A stretch of DNA of 64,000 nucleotides from Trileptium ribeirensis (lineage: Eukaryota; Nematoda; Enoplea; Enoplida; Thoracostomopsidae), in NCBI GenBank assembly GCA_030248225.1, contig JASANE010010160.1, positions 19,002 through 83,001 on the forward strand, read 5' to 3'. This document shows positions 26,561-40,299 of the stretch, in pieces. The first letter of the stretch is position 1; each line of letters starts with the position of its first letter. The position numbers and the translations under genes were made by a program. The notes below the pieces were generated by a model, which was given only the letters and a program-made list of their open reading frames with translations, made no database searches and was not told where the DNA came from.

Positions 26561-28820
26561 TTTTGGAAACAGTATTACTAAGAATTGTAGTTTCGTTTAA
26601 CTAAAAACTAAAATATATGTTGTTAAAAACTTCGTTTAGAGCTGATAACAACCGAACGAGGTGCCGCGGTGTTAGTTTGTCTCTCTACAATAGCACATAC
26701 AAAACATTACATACTATATCATTACATTAAAATACATTATAATGTAATGATAAACCCAAATATCTAATTTGCATTATGCTGTGATAAAAACTAAATTACC
26801 AAAAATTATTCTAAAATTCAAATGATTAATTATTTGTAATTATTCGAACTTGTTACAAAAGTAAAGCTGAATCAGATATAAAGTAGCATATTTTAATACT
26901 ACTTCAGATTTTACATTCAGGCGATTTATGAAACTTCCAGCAAAATACCGAGGTTTCTATTACTACATTGAAAAGAAATTTGATCTTGTATTGCTTTACG
27001 TTATAAACTGTATTAAGCCATTATTTTGAAATTGTCGCCGGGCATAGTATTAATTTTATGTCAAAGGTTTTGATTAATTTTTGAAATTTTCTCCCAGCAG
27101 CAATGAAATAAACGCTCATTTACATCGAGGTATATACTGATTTAACGCTTTTGCAATCATTGCCCTGGAATCTTAAGTAACTTAACTGTCATTTTCTTCA
27201 AAGAGCTTATTACTGTAGAGTTATAGCATATAAACACCAAATATCAAATAATTTATTCGTGGTGGCAAATTATTCATAGTTCATCAGTAGCAAAGTCATT
27301 TACATAATGCTTGTCTTTTTTGGGTTATAATGTTTTTGTGGACAGTTGAAGCCCTTAAGCCCTATGACATTGCGGTACAACACCTTAAATGTAACATGAC
27401 CGTTTCGGTATTTACCATCGCTGTACTCCATCACTAAGTTCTGGACAACTATAGTAACTGAACGAGAACTAACCAAATTCACACCTGTATTGACTAAAAT
27501 TATAAACTTTGAATGATGGTGCTCGGATTTTGTCCTTTGTATACGTCTGTTACATTATATTTTACCTGTTTGGCTACAACACTGCATATGACTACTTCCA
27601 TCAATTTATATGTGCCTACTAAACTATAGTCGTTTGCTTATCATGTTCACATGTTTGGAAGATAGATTGGAAAACTAATAGATTTGAACATCGCGAAGTG
27701 AAATGATGAAATGAGTTGAATCAATTTTGGTAAATCACCGAAATCGGTCAGAACTTGGTTAGCGATCAGTCGATCCGTGCGTAAAAGTTAAAAATTATAA
27801 CGATCAGGGAATGCGAAGCCACCTGTAATTCGTCGCCAAATGAGCGGCAAAATACTAAAAATTTAACAGGAAGTAATTAAACCCCATAGTATCCAGTCTA
27901 CAGGGGTTCTAAGTAAGCGACCCATTATACGTTAAGCAACTGCGACATATAGTGGTTGTCAGGAAAACAACACGTTCGTAATGAAGCAGTGGTTTCCGAG
28001 TGTTCGGAGAAGCTGGGACAATTTGGTTGCCCTTACCTGATTAATGATTGAGATCGAGAATACATCCCGAAAACATTTCGGTACAAAATTTTAGGCTCTT
28101 TCTACTGAGTTTAGTTTGGACAAAATTGCTCGAATTTTTATTTACACAATCTAAGTTGAGATTTGCAATCGGATCAAAACAGTCGTTACTTACGCTATGT
28201 TTGGTTGTTTGAATTGTTTGATACTTGTGTACCTTGTGTAAACAGTAAGGTTAGTTATATTATTTTAAATTAGCTCAATTTTCGTGTTTAGTCAACTCGG
28301 TAACGTTTTTGCCTGCCTTCTCGCTCTTCTATATGAGAAGCACTAAACTCTCAATACGCTCAAACAGACAGGTTTAGATGTAGTTATCAAAACACTGTTA
28401 TGATCGCTTACTATCCTTTGGAGAGCATCTCACACGAGAACCACGCGCTTTTCCAGACATGACATATTATCTAACAACTAAAGACTACTATTAAATTTCG
28501 CTGCATTCGCTGGATCGCTTGAGGGTAACAACAAAAATTTTCATTTCTGATACGACACTCTCTAAAATCACGCCATCAGAGCCTTGCAACATCTTACACT
28601 TCTAACAAGAGTTGATCGGTTGGGAGTCTTTATGTTCCTAGGTAGCCCACCCATCGAAAATCAACGAGTCAGCGCGGGTATGGACTCCCACAACCGTAGA
28701 GCTGCTGTGCAACTTGCCACTCTCAACACCGCTTTATGTTTGTTATTTTATACATTACAATCATCTATAGCTGTTGTCGTCCATTTCGGATAGTTCTCAA
28801 TATTTTACCCTGTTTCGAAA
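26561..28820. other. No gene recognised
   Basis: AT-rich. A minus-strand open frame at about 27,300-27,500, preceded by a plausible acceptor (TTATAATTTTAG), encodes RSVTIVVQNLVMEYSDG and GHVTFKVLYRNVIG. It could be an isolated exon but matches no family I know. Confidence 0.35.
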
Positions 28821-28827
28821 TATAAGC

Positions 28828-29242
28828 AAGTGACCCCTCATTCAAGTTGCCTATTCTTGGGGAAAGCCGTACTATGCGGCTGGCCTTTATTTTATCCTCC
28901 GTTGGCCGCTATAACCCGTCAAAATATCTCCCAAAACAGGCAGTGTCTGCTAGAGGGTTTATTTTTAAATTTAGAATCATTGTGTTCCACTAGCTGAGAC
29001 GTAGACAAATATACCGGGCAAATCTCCTTCAGCCTTCCCACTAACTCAAGACATCTGGTAATAGCGCCCCCATTGTTCCAAAAAATCCTCTATGCTTTCG
29101 TAATTTTAGCATTTTTATATTTTCAACACGTGGGACAGGGACGTTACCCCTCGTTAGAATTGCCTACTTATGATGAGTTCAACAATTCCTCGGGAGCATA
29201 AATCTTTTCAGCCGTTAACCTTGGCGACCGTGTCAAATCTCT
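28828..29242 (+). repeat. Diverged direct duplication, spacing about 308 bp
   Basis: 28,828-28,933 and 29,136-29,242 share ACCCCTC, TTGCCTA, the CCGTT...CCG...CCGT block and TCAAA-ATCTC in the same order. Probably parts of a decayed repeat element. Confidence 0.4.
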
Positions 29243-29394
29243 CCACCTCAACATATTTGTATCGATAGAATTGGGTTAAATCTCAATTCTGCGTCTAATG
29301 CCCTCATGTTTGGAATCGTTCGAGCCCTTATAACGCCCTTTGTTAAAATTCATCTTCAGCGCTGCCGCAGTTATCCTGAGAACACGTCGCTCAC

Positions 29395-29980
29395 GTGCCC
29401 TTTGTTTTGTCTATTGTTGCACTCCGTGGAACAACTTTTGGGACGGTGTTTCGTTTTCTTTGTCTGTGGCTGCGTTTTTATGCGACCTTTGTGATGTTTC
29501 TTTTGGGTTTCTTTCTTCCTCTCTTCTTTTCTGCTCTGTTTCATCCTCTCGTTCCTCACCGCTCGTATATTTAATATTTTAATTAATATTAGTAATAGTA
29601 ATATTAATTAGGAAATATCTATAACTAGGAAATATATATTAGAATCACACAAAAAGGTAAATATAACTTATATATTGAAACATACATATAATAAATACAT
29701 ATTTTAATTAATATTCACTAGTTTTCCGAATGTAGGATTGGCATACAGACAAGTATAGATGATATAGGGGAAGGTTTCGAGCCCGGTGGCAGTCCCGAGC
29801 CGTCCTTGCCGATTGAGCGTCTTGGGGAGGTTCTCCTGGGAATACGTCCCATCTCGGCACTCTGTTTAGGTACCGTCGTCTGTCCGTCTGACTCCCCGAT
29901 AGGTATTTAAGGTCTACATGACAGCCACTGAAATACGAATAATTTTTCGATATATCTTGCAAATAGTACAATCGCAATTA
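29395..29980. other. Pyrimidine tract, AT palindromes and a GC-rich patch
   Basis: 29,440-29,560 is strongly C/T-rich on the plus strand. ATATTTTAATTAATATT follows at about 29,571 and again at about 29,698. 29,760-29,900 is GC-rich (about half G+C) with an open minus-strand frame containing RVPRWDVFPGEPPQDAQ. No family recognised; possibly a fragment of an unidentified transposon. Confidence 0.4.
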
Positions 29981-32900
29981 TTGCGGCACAGGTTGCAATC
30001 TATGTGGATTAAACCGTGTAGCCTGCAAGTGATATAGACAAAAGCTATTGTGGACCGACACGCAGATGTCCGTATTGTAACTGAAGGAAGTAATTATGTT
30101 TGATTAAAACAATTCGAACTTTTAAAAACGTTCGAATCTTCGGTCTATTTGAGGAAGATTGACCATCATAAATATTTACTTCTGGCTGATGATATTCTTT
30201 GAAAGTGTTTAGACAGATAGGTAAATATTCGCGCATTAAAATCATCCCCAATCACACCGTTATTTGTTCATTATAACTAAGGCTACCAAGTTTTCTTGCT
30301 GATTTTAGAATATTTATTGGAGTTGTATTTTAACCTTCGACTCAGTCGGAAATATGTTCGCAAAATAATGTAAACATTTTGCATAAATTTTTAACTTTGA
30401 AAGAGATTTGAAGTTGCGAGACATTCTTTTGTATCTGTAACGCTTCGAAATTGGAACGCCAAAACTTTACGGTAAAACTAAACCTCAGATATTTCTGACT
30501 GGATCACCGGTTTGGAATTCATTAAGCAATTTGAAGCTCGAACTCGCCTCCGTTTGGAGGGCGATCAAAATTGCACGCAAAATATAGCATCAACTTTTTG
30601 AGGTTTGGACGTACCGCCCCAATATACGAATCAGTGCGACTTCGGCAGCACGCAGTTCGGTCAATTTTACTAACCTACTCCGTTGCTTATTTTACTTGGT
30701 TGTTATTTCGTGTGGATCGGCGACTCGAATTGGAACATAGTGAAGTAGCAGCCGAGTGCCGCAAGGATCGTGGTGACGGTTTAGTATTCCTGCGTAGATA
30801 AAATGGGATAGTGCCCTAGATAGATCTGAGGCATAATTAGCTCTTGAAATCATAACATATTAGAAACGGTTTTGTAAACACAAATCATAGGGGCACATGG
30901 AGGCACTTGCACAATGACAAACTAAGCTTAGGTAAACTCTTGGCGTCATCCTGGTTCTCTAGATTTTTCGTTAGGACTGAGACGCTTCGAAAGGTTCGTC
31001 GAGAGACGTTCTCACCTAAATCTGATTCGCCTAGGAAGACCGGGAACATAATGCTTTCGTAACACATTACTGACAACACCTAAAATTCCTCGTCGAACGA
31101 GGTTCGTAATTTTATATGACATTTCAGTAAATTATGCCACGATAATTTAGGTTAGTGATCCTGAGTAGGTTCATATTTTATCAAAGAGAAGTTCTTCTCG
31201 GTTACAAAAAAGTTATCCTAATTAATTGCGTTGACAGACGCTTCTTCGCGTTTTAAGAAAATTCAATCGTAGGTCTCTTCTTTAATAAACAATCTAAAAT
31301 TTACCTCGTTAAGCTCTGTACGCTGCAGTAGTAACCCTAACGAAGTTTAACTCCTGATGCGATGTCTCGGTGTTTGCCAAAACGTGCCTAAAATATTTTG
31401 AACGCATCGTAAATAGAAATGGTCGCAAATTTGTTGACTGCTAAGTCATATTTAGGCAATAATATCACAAGTAATACTATTGGCTCGAGTAGGTGTTCGT
31501 AAATCAGTGAAGTTAGCGAGATTAGGCACAAATTATGAGTAGGACTGACGCGACGCCCCGATATCGAAAAAGTTTTCCTTTTCCGGATAGGGCCGAATGG
31601 AGTATTAGTAGTGAACTAACTTACTCATAAATTTCCACCTGCGGAACTATCAATTTCACGAGAGTTACAAGACAATATAGGTTAATGAAAACATTTGTTT
31701 CTGTGGACTGGAGTTATGTTCCAGCATATAAAAACCTCACGACTTTTATAACGACTGTAGATGTGAGCAGATGAGGTTAAAATCAATGGTGTGCATAACT
31801 TCCAAACAATAAATATAAAATTTACCGGCATTGCCCCATGGGCGCTAACTTGCTCCCAATGCTACCATGACTTTAGAACTGTTACGCAAAGGCAAAACTA
31901 TTTTGTTATTATGAGATCAATTATAGACATTGGAGAGGTTGGAGATGCGAAATTTTATGGACCCATAGTTAAAGGCTAAGAAGAACTGGTGTGTAAAGGC
32001 CTAAGGCCGAATCAGAACTAGGTGATCATTTCTAAGTGAGGATATTGCGGCAGGAATACCCCCGTCGCTAAAAACAAAAGTTGCTGACTGTCTTATCAGT
32101 ATACAAGCTCGATCGAATAGCTCGGAATTTGAATGGCATAGCCCATGCGATGGTAGTTTTTCGAGCAAACTTGGAATTTGTGAGGCTAACCTAATAAAAT
32201 GAATAACTACGGTTCAGAAATAAGACCACACTCGCCGTGGAGGCGTGTCCTGAAGCTGCAAGATCGTGAGGATCCAACGTCACGACATCTCAGGGTCGGC
32301 ACCGATGCTACCTCGATTAATTTTGCTTTCCATAATAACGCTAGGAACTTGAGCCATTTATAACGTGGCTAGAGAATATGGAAACATAGTTTAAAGCGCT
32401 GGTGTAGCAATGCTTCAGGTTCTGTGGAGCCTGAATGATAGTTTGAATGCAAATTGACCAAACTTGATTTTGCCAGTTGTGCATGCGTCGCCTGTCTAGA
32501 AAATACTAGAAACCTGTCAGACTGGGCGTCGGGTACAACTGTGTTAAGTGATGATACAATGGATAGGTTTACATAAAGCATATATTAAAGCGGGAACGGC
32601 TTGACCTACCCTACGTGTAGCTTTATAGCCACCTGGCGCGCAAGATTTCAAATCGGTTAGATATCACACACTATCGTTCAGGCGCTAAGATAGTTCATAA
32701 TAAATGCTAATGTGAGGCTGCCTACACGAAAAAGAGGCCAAATTCTTCCTCGACATTCTAGGCCTAACAAGGATTTTGAAATATCTCGAACAACGCAATC
32801 AACTGATGGACAGAAATCAATCAAATGCAATTCTCTGATTTTGTACCATCTTTTGTAAACTCATACATGAATGTTTTCATGTAGTTATTCAATATTATTG

Positions 32901-35900
32901 TCTAACAGTTGTTACCGATTCCTTCCGTCCAGTTTTGACCATTCAGAGTGCTCGCCAAGCTTGTGAATATGTTGCTCCCAAGTGAACTTGCTTTCTTTAG
33001 AATAGTGCTAGCGCCGCGTGTTAAGAATTTCTAAAGACGCCTGAACCGGCTTCTGAGCCCATAACTGAGTTAACTATCGCTAAATTTGGAAGTGACGACA
33101 TTGAATGGTTTTTGTTGTCCTATCGACTATGATCGCAATTGTTCTATATCTATTTGCAAACCAAATACCACAATGATACCGAGTAGCATATAGTTGCTTT
33201 GATATAGTGACATGTTATTGCGTTCTATTAATGATAATCCTCAGTATTACCGTTGCTGCCCAGTCGCTGTAATGTAAATATGCCGAAATAAAATATCCCG
33301 AAATAGTTATCCCACGTTAGTTACTTTAGCAGCGCTATATGTTTTATATGTTTCCCTGTCCTAACTAGTTAACTATCCGCGCTACGGCCTGTGGATAACA
33401 AATCCCAATCACTAACGCGTATGGTTTGTTATAATTATTAACACAACGGAGAATCCGAAGTATAGCGAGAGGAGTCCGCGAATTCGACCATGAATGGGTA
33501 CTCTCAAAATCATAAGACACAAGTTAAGGCTAAGAATTTGCTGTACAAAAAGGGTTGTTCTAAACCTACTGAACACGGTTAATGATTTATTAAACCAAGA
33601 GTCCGACGTTAAACAAAGATGGATGATCGGAAGCCTGTGGGGCCCACTATGACTACAATTCATTAATAGAAGTACAACCATAACCAATTAACAATGAAAC
33701 AAATTTTACACATACCCGACATAATATTTACTGGCAGATTGCAATTAATTTTCACGGTTGTGTTCACCTGAGTGGATTCTCTCTTCGAAGGTATCGTACT
33801 AAACATCTTCCGAGCGAGATCGAAAGAGGAAATATCCGCTTGATATTATAACCTGTGGGCAGGTGTCAGCTTTCCTGAGGTACCACAGTAATCATACCAG
33901 ATACTAGACACGTAAGCGACTAATATGGGCGGGGTCCGAACTCACGTCATGAAGCGCGCCTGGGACTTGCTAAGCTCAGTAGCTTCTTGGGTCTGACCGA
34001 CAAAAGTTATAAAATTGTAAAAATGGTGAAAATTTTGGTCCGACTTGAGGTTATTATATCCGGAGTCGTATGAATATAGTTTTAGGAAGTTACGCCACGC
34101 AGCTGCGCACTGTTATAGGATAAATATATACTCCAAATTCCTGTAGTCAATAGTAACCGATGTTAGACTTAAATTCTACAATTTTATAATCCTATCTTTA
34201 ATGCGAATTAATCTTAATTTTAACTCAAGACTTGTATGACAAAGCGACTAACCCAAGGTATCAGGTGAAATATAATCATAGAACTAAATACAAATGTACA
34301 AAGATCAACATTTAGTCTCCCCATCATAGCTCTGGTGCTATTTTACACTCTAATACAAAATCTTGTCACTTTTTCAACTTTTAAGAGAATGATTTAAAGT
34401 TTAAATGTGCGTTTTAAAATTAACTACTATTATTTCAAAAGGGTCAAACGTTAGAGTTTTCGATCTTAAAGACCACTATATGAGGGGATTTATTGTTAAC
34501 GCAAGAACGACCAGCCAGAGCCTGAACAACCTTGCAAAAACTAAAGGATGCACAAATGTGGAGATGGCCAAAGTGGATATGATGGAAGTGTGAATACGTG
34601 AACATGTGACATGGCAATTGAATGGTTTGAGTGCCGTAAAATAAGCTTTATTTTACTGGATTGTCATCCGCGGCACAATGAGTTTACACTGTGCTCTCAA
34701 AAGTTAAACAATATATACAAGCGCAAAAACCGTTAAAATTAAGCAGTTAGACTGTACATCTTAAAATTTTAGGTTTTCGAATATATATTTTAATCAGTAT
34801 TTAGGTCACAAAATTACAATTGAAGGCTGAAATAAAATTCAAACTTAACTTATAAAAATTGCTTAAATGAAAGCCATAAAGAAACTAATGTAGCAGCTTT
34901 AAGTGATATATTAGTCAGTCACTTTAAATGTCTCAGAGACAACGCTATTATTCGATGACGTAGCGCAAAAAACCGCTATTTAGTTGCTTTGCCGCTTTTT
35001 CATTGATTCTTTAAGGCCACTCCGTACAATAAAGCCGAAGTTTAGATAATTATATACAAGGGCTGCTATTTTAGAAACACATACCATAGATGAACCTCAA
35101 AGGCCCGTTGTTTAGATATATAAATACTCTGTCTTGTATAGCAAAAAGAATAAAACGTTGATGTAAAAGAACGACAGCGAGGGCGTACTATAGCAATTGC
35201 AGCCAACCGCGGCCGAATTGATAAGGCATACATGATGAAGACTTCACGGGCATAGACAACACTAAGCGCTGATGGCACTCAGAAATTTCGCTTCGTATTT
35301 TCTGTTTGTAAATTCTCATTTAACGCTTTAACATACAACAGGCAACGATGCGCCGGCAAACTATACGCCGTCAACTAACGATCAGCTGTGGGCTAATAGC
35401 CGGCCGATAGCTATACAGCGGGCGACAATTCAACGGTTGGGCGATGGCAAATGGACGTCTTTCTGCCAACAAGCTTCCCTTACTGTGATATGGATTTAGT
35501 ATTCGTGAATGCTTCTTCAGCATTTGTTCAAAAATAGATATGTATCTGAAAGTATTGAACCCCGCATCTAACACCTTGGCTGTCTGTAGCAAGACTGTAC
35601 TATATTTAGTGCTCGTCGACGGCCGACTTTGAGGTCTATCATTAAACGTTGAAACATATTAGTTTAATAATAAAGATATAGGTTATATGTTTAAATATAA
35701 CAAGGTGCTATTACACGGTACAAAATAATAGCAGTTTGGTTATAGATGATTATATATATACATCAAAAAGTTCCAGTAGTGTGGTTTTTAATTCACTTGC
35801 TATAAAATAGTAAGCGTATAACTAAGGCCGGCAGAACGACGACCCATAACTGCTGACCAACAACTTTCGCATTTGTCAGTTTTAGAAAATTATTAAGTTT

Positions 35901-36700
35901 AGACCGACGGTCGTTAACTAACGGCTGACGGATTTTCGGGCCGCGGGCGTTTCCCAACATTAATTTAGCCTAGCATGCTATGAAGCAGGGTAACTGAAAT
36001 TACTCGCACCGATTACACTAGTTATATACCTTTTTCATACTAGGTTTCTGAGCATTGTTGTTGAGTTATTTTAAACTTTATTCTTCTTTGTGTCTTTATA
36101 TGCAATGTTGGATGCTTTAATATTGAGACAGTGTGATTTTCAGATTTGGAACAGATAAACATGATTAAAAATTACTGCGTTTGTTTAACATGCAAATGCT
36201 GCTTGTCACATTATTTTCACATATCATGGTGAAAAATTTGCGAGTTCTTCAAATCTGTTACATCTTTCATGAGTCACTAAGTTAAATTTAAACTTATTGT
36301 TAAAATAATTTGCAGAAGCATCAGTTTACAATTTAAATGACTTCAGACATTTGGATTTGATTTTAGTTAATAGGATGGTTTGGCATTGTTGTTCAGTGTT
36401 TGATAGATCTAATCATTTGAACGGTAGATGAGGAATAATTCATAGCAGCTGTTCGTCTGCTGCAAATACGACAGTCGCTCACAATTTAGGTCGTGGCGAG
36501 TTTACAATCTGAAATGAAAGAATTTGAATGAAATTTTGAGTCAATTTTGGTACCATACTGAGTCTACTTTGAACATAACAACCATACAGAGTCTAATTTG
36601 AAAAAGATCAAAAACAACAGTTGGTCAAACCTTCTAATATAATATAATACATGCTAATAGGGGAAAGGGTAGCAGGGACATTATCGCCTGAGGCTCGGAT
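29981..36700. other. Long gene-free stretch, nothing recognised
   Basis: No frame longer than about 90 codons and none with a recognisable motif. Small GC-rich islands near 35,340-35,640 and 35,824-35,950 share words such as CCGTCAACTAACG and CGTTAACTAACGG and may be remnants of a repeat. I found no terminal repeats. Confidence 0.4.
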
Positions 36701-36703
36701 CTT

Positions 36704-37306
36704 CTAGACCTCCTGGCTTGGCCCATCTTGACTCTGGTATTTAGCTGATTCCCCCTGCGGCTCCGCACCGCCTCCTAACCCCGCACCGACAGCGCGCGGA
36801 AATTGTTGGCACAAATAGGCAAAAATCGGGAAAAAATAAGCCAAATTGGACAAAATTGGAAAAAGTAGTGTAAATTGGCAAATGGTAGAAGAAATCGGTA
36901 AAATGAGTGCTAAAAAATTTAAAAATTTTAGTTCCAAAAAATTTGAAAATTTTATCACTCTCCCTGATGATCTCTCCACCCGCCAACGCATTGATCCAAT
37001 CAACGTACCCGCTTTCCTCTGGGACTTCAGACATCGCCCATGCAAGTATAATATTATAACAGGCAGGTGCGCGTTCTGGATTTTGTCTTGCAAGGTTTCC
37101 GATACTATGAAAAGAACGCATGTTTTAATTTACGTCACATGTCACTGCTTGTTCAGAAAGATCCGGCTAGAGAGCACAGTCACATTTCGACATTTCGTCG
37201 TAAAGAAGACAGCAACTTGAAAATTTTTTATTGGCTCGATCTGGGAGTCCCGACCCACTCTTCTGCGCGCGCTGCAGTTACTGCTGACGTTGACAGATGG
37301 GCCTAG
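36704..37306. other. GC-richer block with overlapping open frames on both strands
   Basis: Frames of 124-129 codons overlap on opposite strands. A core of AAAATTTT-type direct repeats (36,908-36,950) reads as Lys/Phe on either strand, which explains part of the openness. The minus frame also contains EESGYVDWINALAGGEIIRE (about 36,965-37,024). No family recognised; likely an unclassified transposon piece. Confidence 0.35.
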
Positions 37307-39840
37307 GCTCCTCAATCCGTGGGTATTGGTAGTAGAATCTCTTATGTTAATTTTCTGATAACACCCATTAGTAATTATTATGCCCTTCTTAAAACATTAT
37401 ATCATTAACTCAGTCCATTAACCAGTTGTTCAGGGGCAGATCCCATTTTCCAAACTTCAGTGGTTGCAAAAATTTTTCGAAACAAATATTTAGAAACGAA
37501 AAGCTGCTGTGCAAACGGAAAGAAACAACACAGCGGATAGCAAAAATTTTAAGCCATATATAACGATGACTCAAACAAAGTGGAGATGTCAGCAGTAGCG
37601 CTGTCAAGAGTTGTCTGTAAAAAGGGTGTTTATAATATAAATGCCAAACTAGCAAAAAAGGAAAAGCAGGAAAATCGGAACTTGACTGCGCGCATTACAC
37701 ATTTTCCCCTTAACCTCTCATGCGTTAGTAGACTTAAGGCGACACAACCAACCACCCTACTTTCTAATAACCCATATCTAATGGAACCTATGTTACAGAA
37801 AATATGCTGAATTTCATTAGGTTTTTTGCCTACTGAAAATTGGCAAAATCAAATTAAAGATCCCGAAATTATAACTTGTGTTCGAACAGAATTTCGCCGC
37901 TTTTAGTTAGCAGAATTTTGATTCCCTAATGCCTAATTATTTAGATTTGGATTATATAATCAGTGTGCGCGAACAAATTTAATGCAAAAATGACGTCACA
38001 TGCAAATCGATTCTGTAGTTATGCTCTTGATGTTCGCGAACAAACCGGTTTAATTCAAAATCGGCAGATTTTAGTTCTCAAAAATTTGGATAATTTTACT
38101 TGACTTTTCGCGAATACAAAATGGTTAGATTTCAATCACGAGCACTGTGTTCGCGTACACTTTTAGCGGAATTTGAAATGACGAAAAGCGTTCCGTAATG
38201 ATTTTTATGCAAAATTACAAAATAGAGTGGCTGGCGGGGTCACATTAAGTTTACTCGCGTATAAGTCTTCGAATATTTAAAATTAAGTTTATTGCCATTC
38301 TCTGTATATATGTTGCGTGAAATAAGGTAGGACAAAATTATACTCGCAGGCAGGCAACTTAGCTAGAAGGGTAAGCTAAAAATGTTTCGCTAGTAAAATT
38401 ACCCGTGGATAATTTGAAGAGCACGAGACCCTAGCGTAGAATGCTTTTTCTTGTGCGTTGTTATTCGGCCGCTTTGCCAATGTTTTTACCATCCAAGAAT
38501 AGTTCCGAAATAGACAACTAGTATGCGCATTCTTTTAGCAATTACGCAATCGAAGAATTGTTGAACACAGCATTGTGCATGTGTTTGATCTTCAAAGGGT
38601 TAAAAGGCCTAATATTTCTATTAGAACAGGTAGCGGTCAAGGTTCCACTAGCATTGATAGTTAAATTGTATGGTACACACATTTTAACACAACGACAACA
38701 GCAACAGAACAATGGTATTTTCGTGAAGTAGTCATTACATCTGCGTGAATCTAACCACATAGTTCTTTTGCAGCAACAAAATTCATATACGAGATTTCGA
38801 AACGCAATCGGCTGCTGCATCATTTGAAAAAATTATCAGGCAGAGTGGTACAAACGGGCAAAACTAGCTCCAATTTCTTGTTTTAGAATACATGCCTTGC
38901 CCACAGGACATCACTCTTTAAACACAGAAAGCTTAGCAACAATAACCTATCACCTATATCAATGTGATCCACAGCCCACTGTGACACACTGAAAAAGACG
39001 AAACACGCGATCCATTAACCCAAATTGCATTTTCATTTGAACAGTAGTTGAGATTTGCCATGCGAGGCACTATGATGAAACATTAACGTCAACATAGTTT
39101 GAAAATAGTTCAGAAGTATTGCGTTTATATAGCCGCCTAATACAACAATTCAAAAGATCATACATCAACCACTAGTATGACCATGATGAGTCTGGGTACA
39201 ACATTTATCGTCATTGATTTTAAACGAACCGTTTAGCAGCGTGTATTTATAGGTCGTTCGAATTTTAATAATAATAATAATAATATGTGAACCGCTTAAG
39301 ACAAAAAATGTATATAACATCGGAGTAATTGATCTCGTAAATGTCACAGAGTAGATATTAAAGTAAAACCAAATAAAATAGATTAATTCCAACATACATG
39401 TAATTAAGACATTCTGAATAAAATTTAGATGTTTTTTGCATGATTGCGAAGAGCTGGTAGTATGTATTAAGACAATAATTTATAACTAGAAACATTTTGC
39501 TACCGTTTAGTGTATACCCTAGGTACCAACACATAATCTAAAACCAAGTGCAACTTTAAAATAAATGAATGTCTTCTAGTTTCTGATGTTCATTATTACC
39601 ATGCTCAGTTGAAGCATTTGCACAGTTTAAGCTGCAAAATAGTAACACTTTGTTTGAAATGCATATTTCAAATTTCTCATTTTCATGAAACTTACTCAGC
39701 AATTACTCTAAAACGTCCGCACTAAGATAGCGAAAATTCAAAGTCGTTTTGGTTTGACGTGTCAAATAGAATTGGATTGGGATGATTCTATTTTCGTACC
39801 AATTTAAATTGACTCGCTCAAGTAAAAGTCGTTTTACCAG
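37307..39840. other. No gene recognised; short (AAT)n at 39,266-39,285
   Basis: A minus-strand 93-codon frame at 38,542-38,823 is Cys-rich (CCCKRT, FCCCCRC) but matches nothing known to me. The trinucleotide repeat TAATAATAATAATAATA is the only clear simple repeat. Confidence 0.4.
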
Positions 39841-39849
39841 GACGAGCTT

Positions 39850-40190
39850 AGCCAGAATTAATTTGGCTCCAAAAATGTTGTTTAGTTCGCTATAATGAAG
39901 GCTGGAAAACATAGTTACTAGGTAAAATTAAAGAAAACCATATAGTATGACTTGACAAGAAATTATACCCATTTTTCACCCGTTTTTCAAGTGAAACATT
40001 AACTAGTAACTATATTCTGCAGCCCGCCATAATTAATCTTTCAGTTGAAATTGGGTAAAAATTGGGAGTAATTTCTTGTGCCGGCCGTCCTATATGGTTT
40101 TCTGTAATTTTACTTAGTAACTATATTTTGCAGCCCGCCAAAATCTTACTTTAGAACTACATTTTAGCGCTGAATTAATTTCGGCCAACC
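39850..40190. mobile_element. Foldback/MITE-like element with long inverted arms
   Basis: The left arm (about 39,850-39,945) contains ACATAGTTACTAGGTAAAAT and AAAGAAAACCATATAG. The right arm (about 40,090-40,190) contains the reverse, CTATATGGTTTTCTGTAATT, TTACTTAGTAACTATAT, and then AATTAATTTCGGCC, matching the outer left sequence GCCAGAATTAATT. The centre also inverts: CAAGAAATTATACCCATTTT versus AAAATTGGGAGTAATTTCTT. No coding capacity. Confidence 0.7.
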
Positions 40191-40299
40191 TCATTTCAGA
40201 ATTGTCAGTTTTCAGTGACCTTCCGCTGAACAAGCCAATTTAAAATCGGCTCTTTTTAAAAATTAAAGCAGATTGAATTTGCCACCCTGAATCAAAACT

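Noticed and set aside
29371..29559. Lys/Arg-rich minus-strand ORF
   Set aside because: It is only the complement of a long pyrimidine tract; low complexity.
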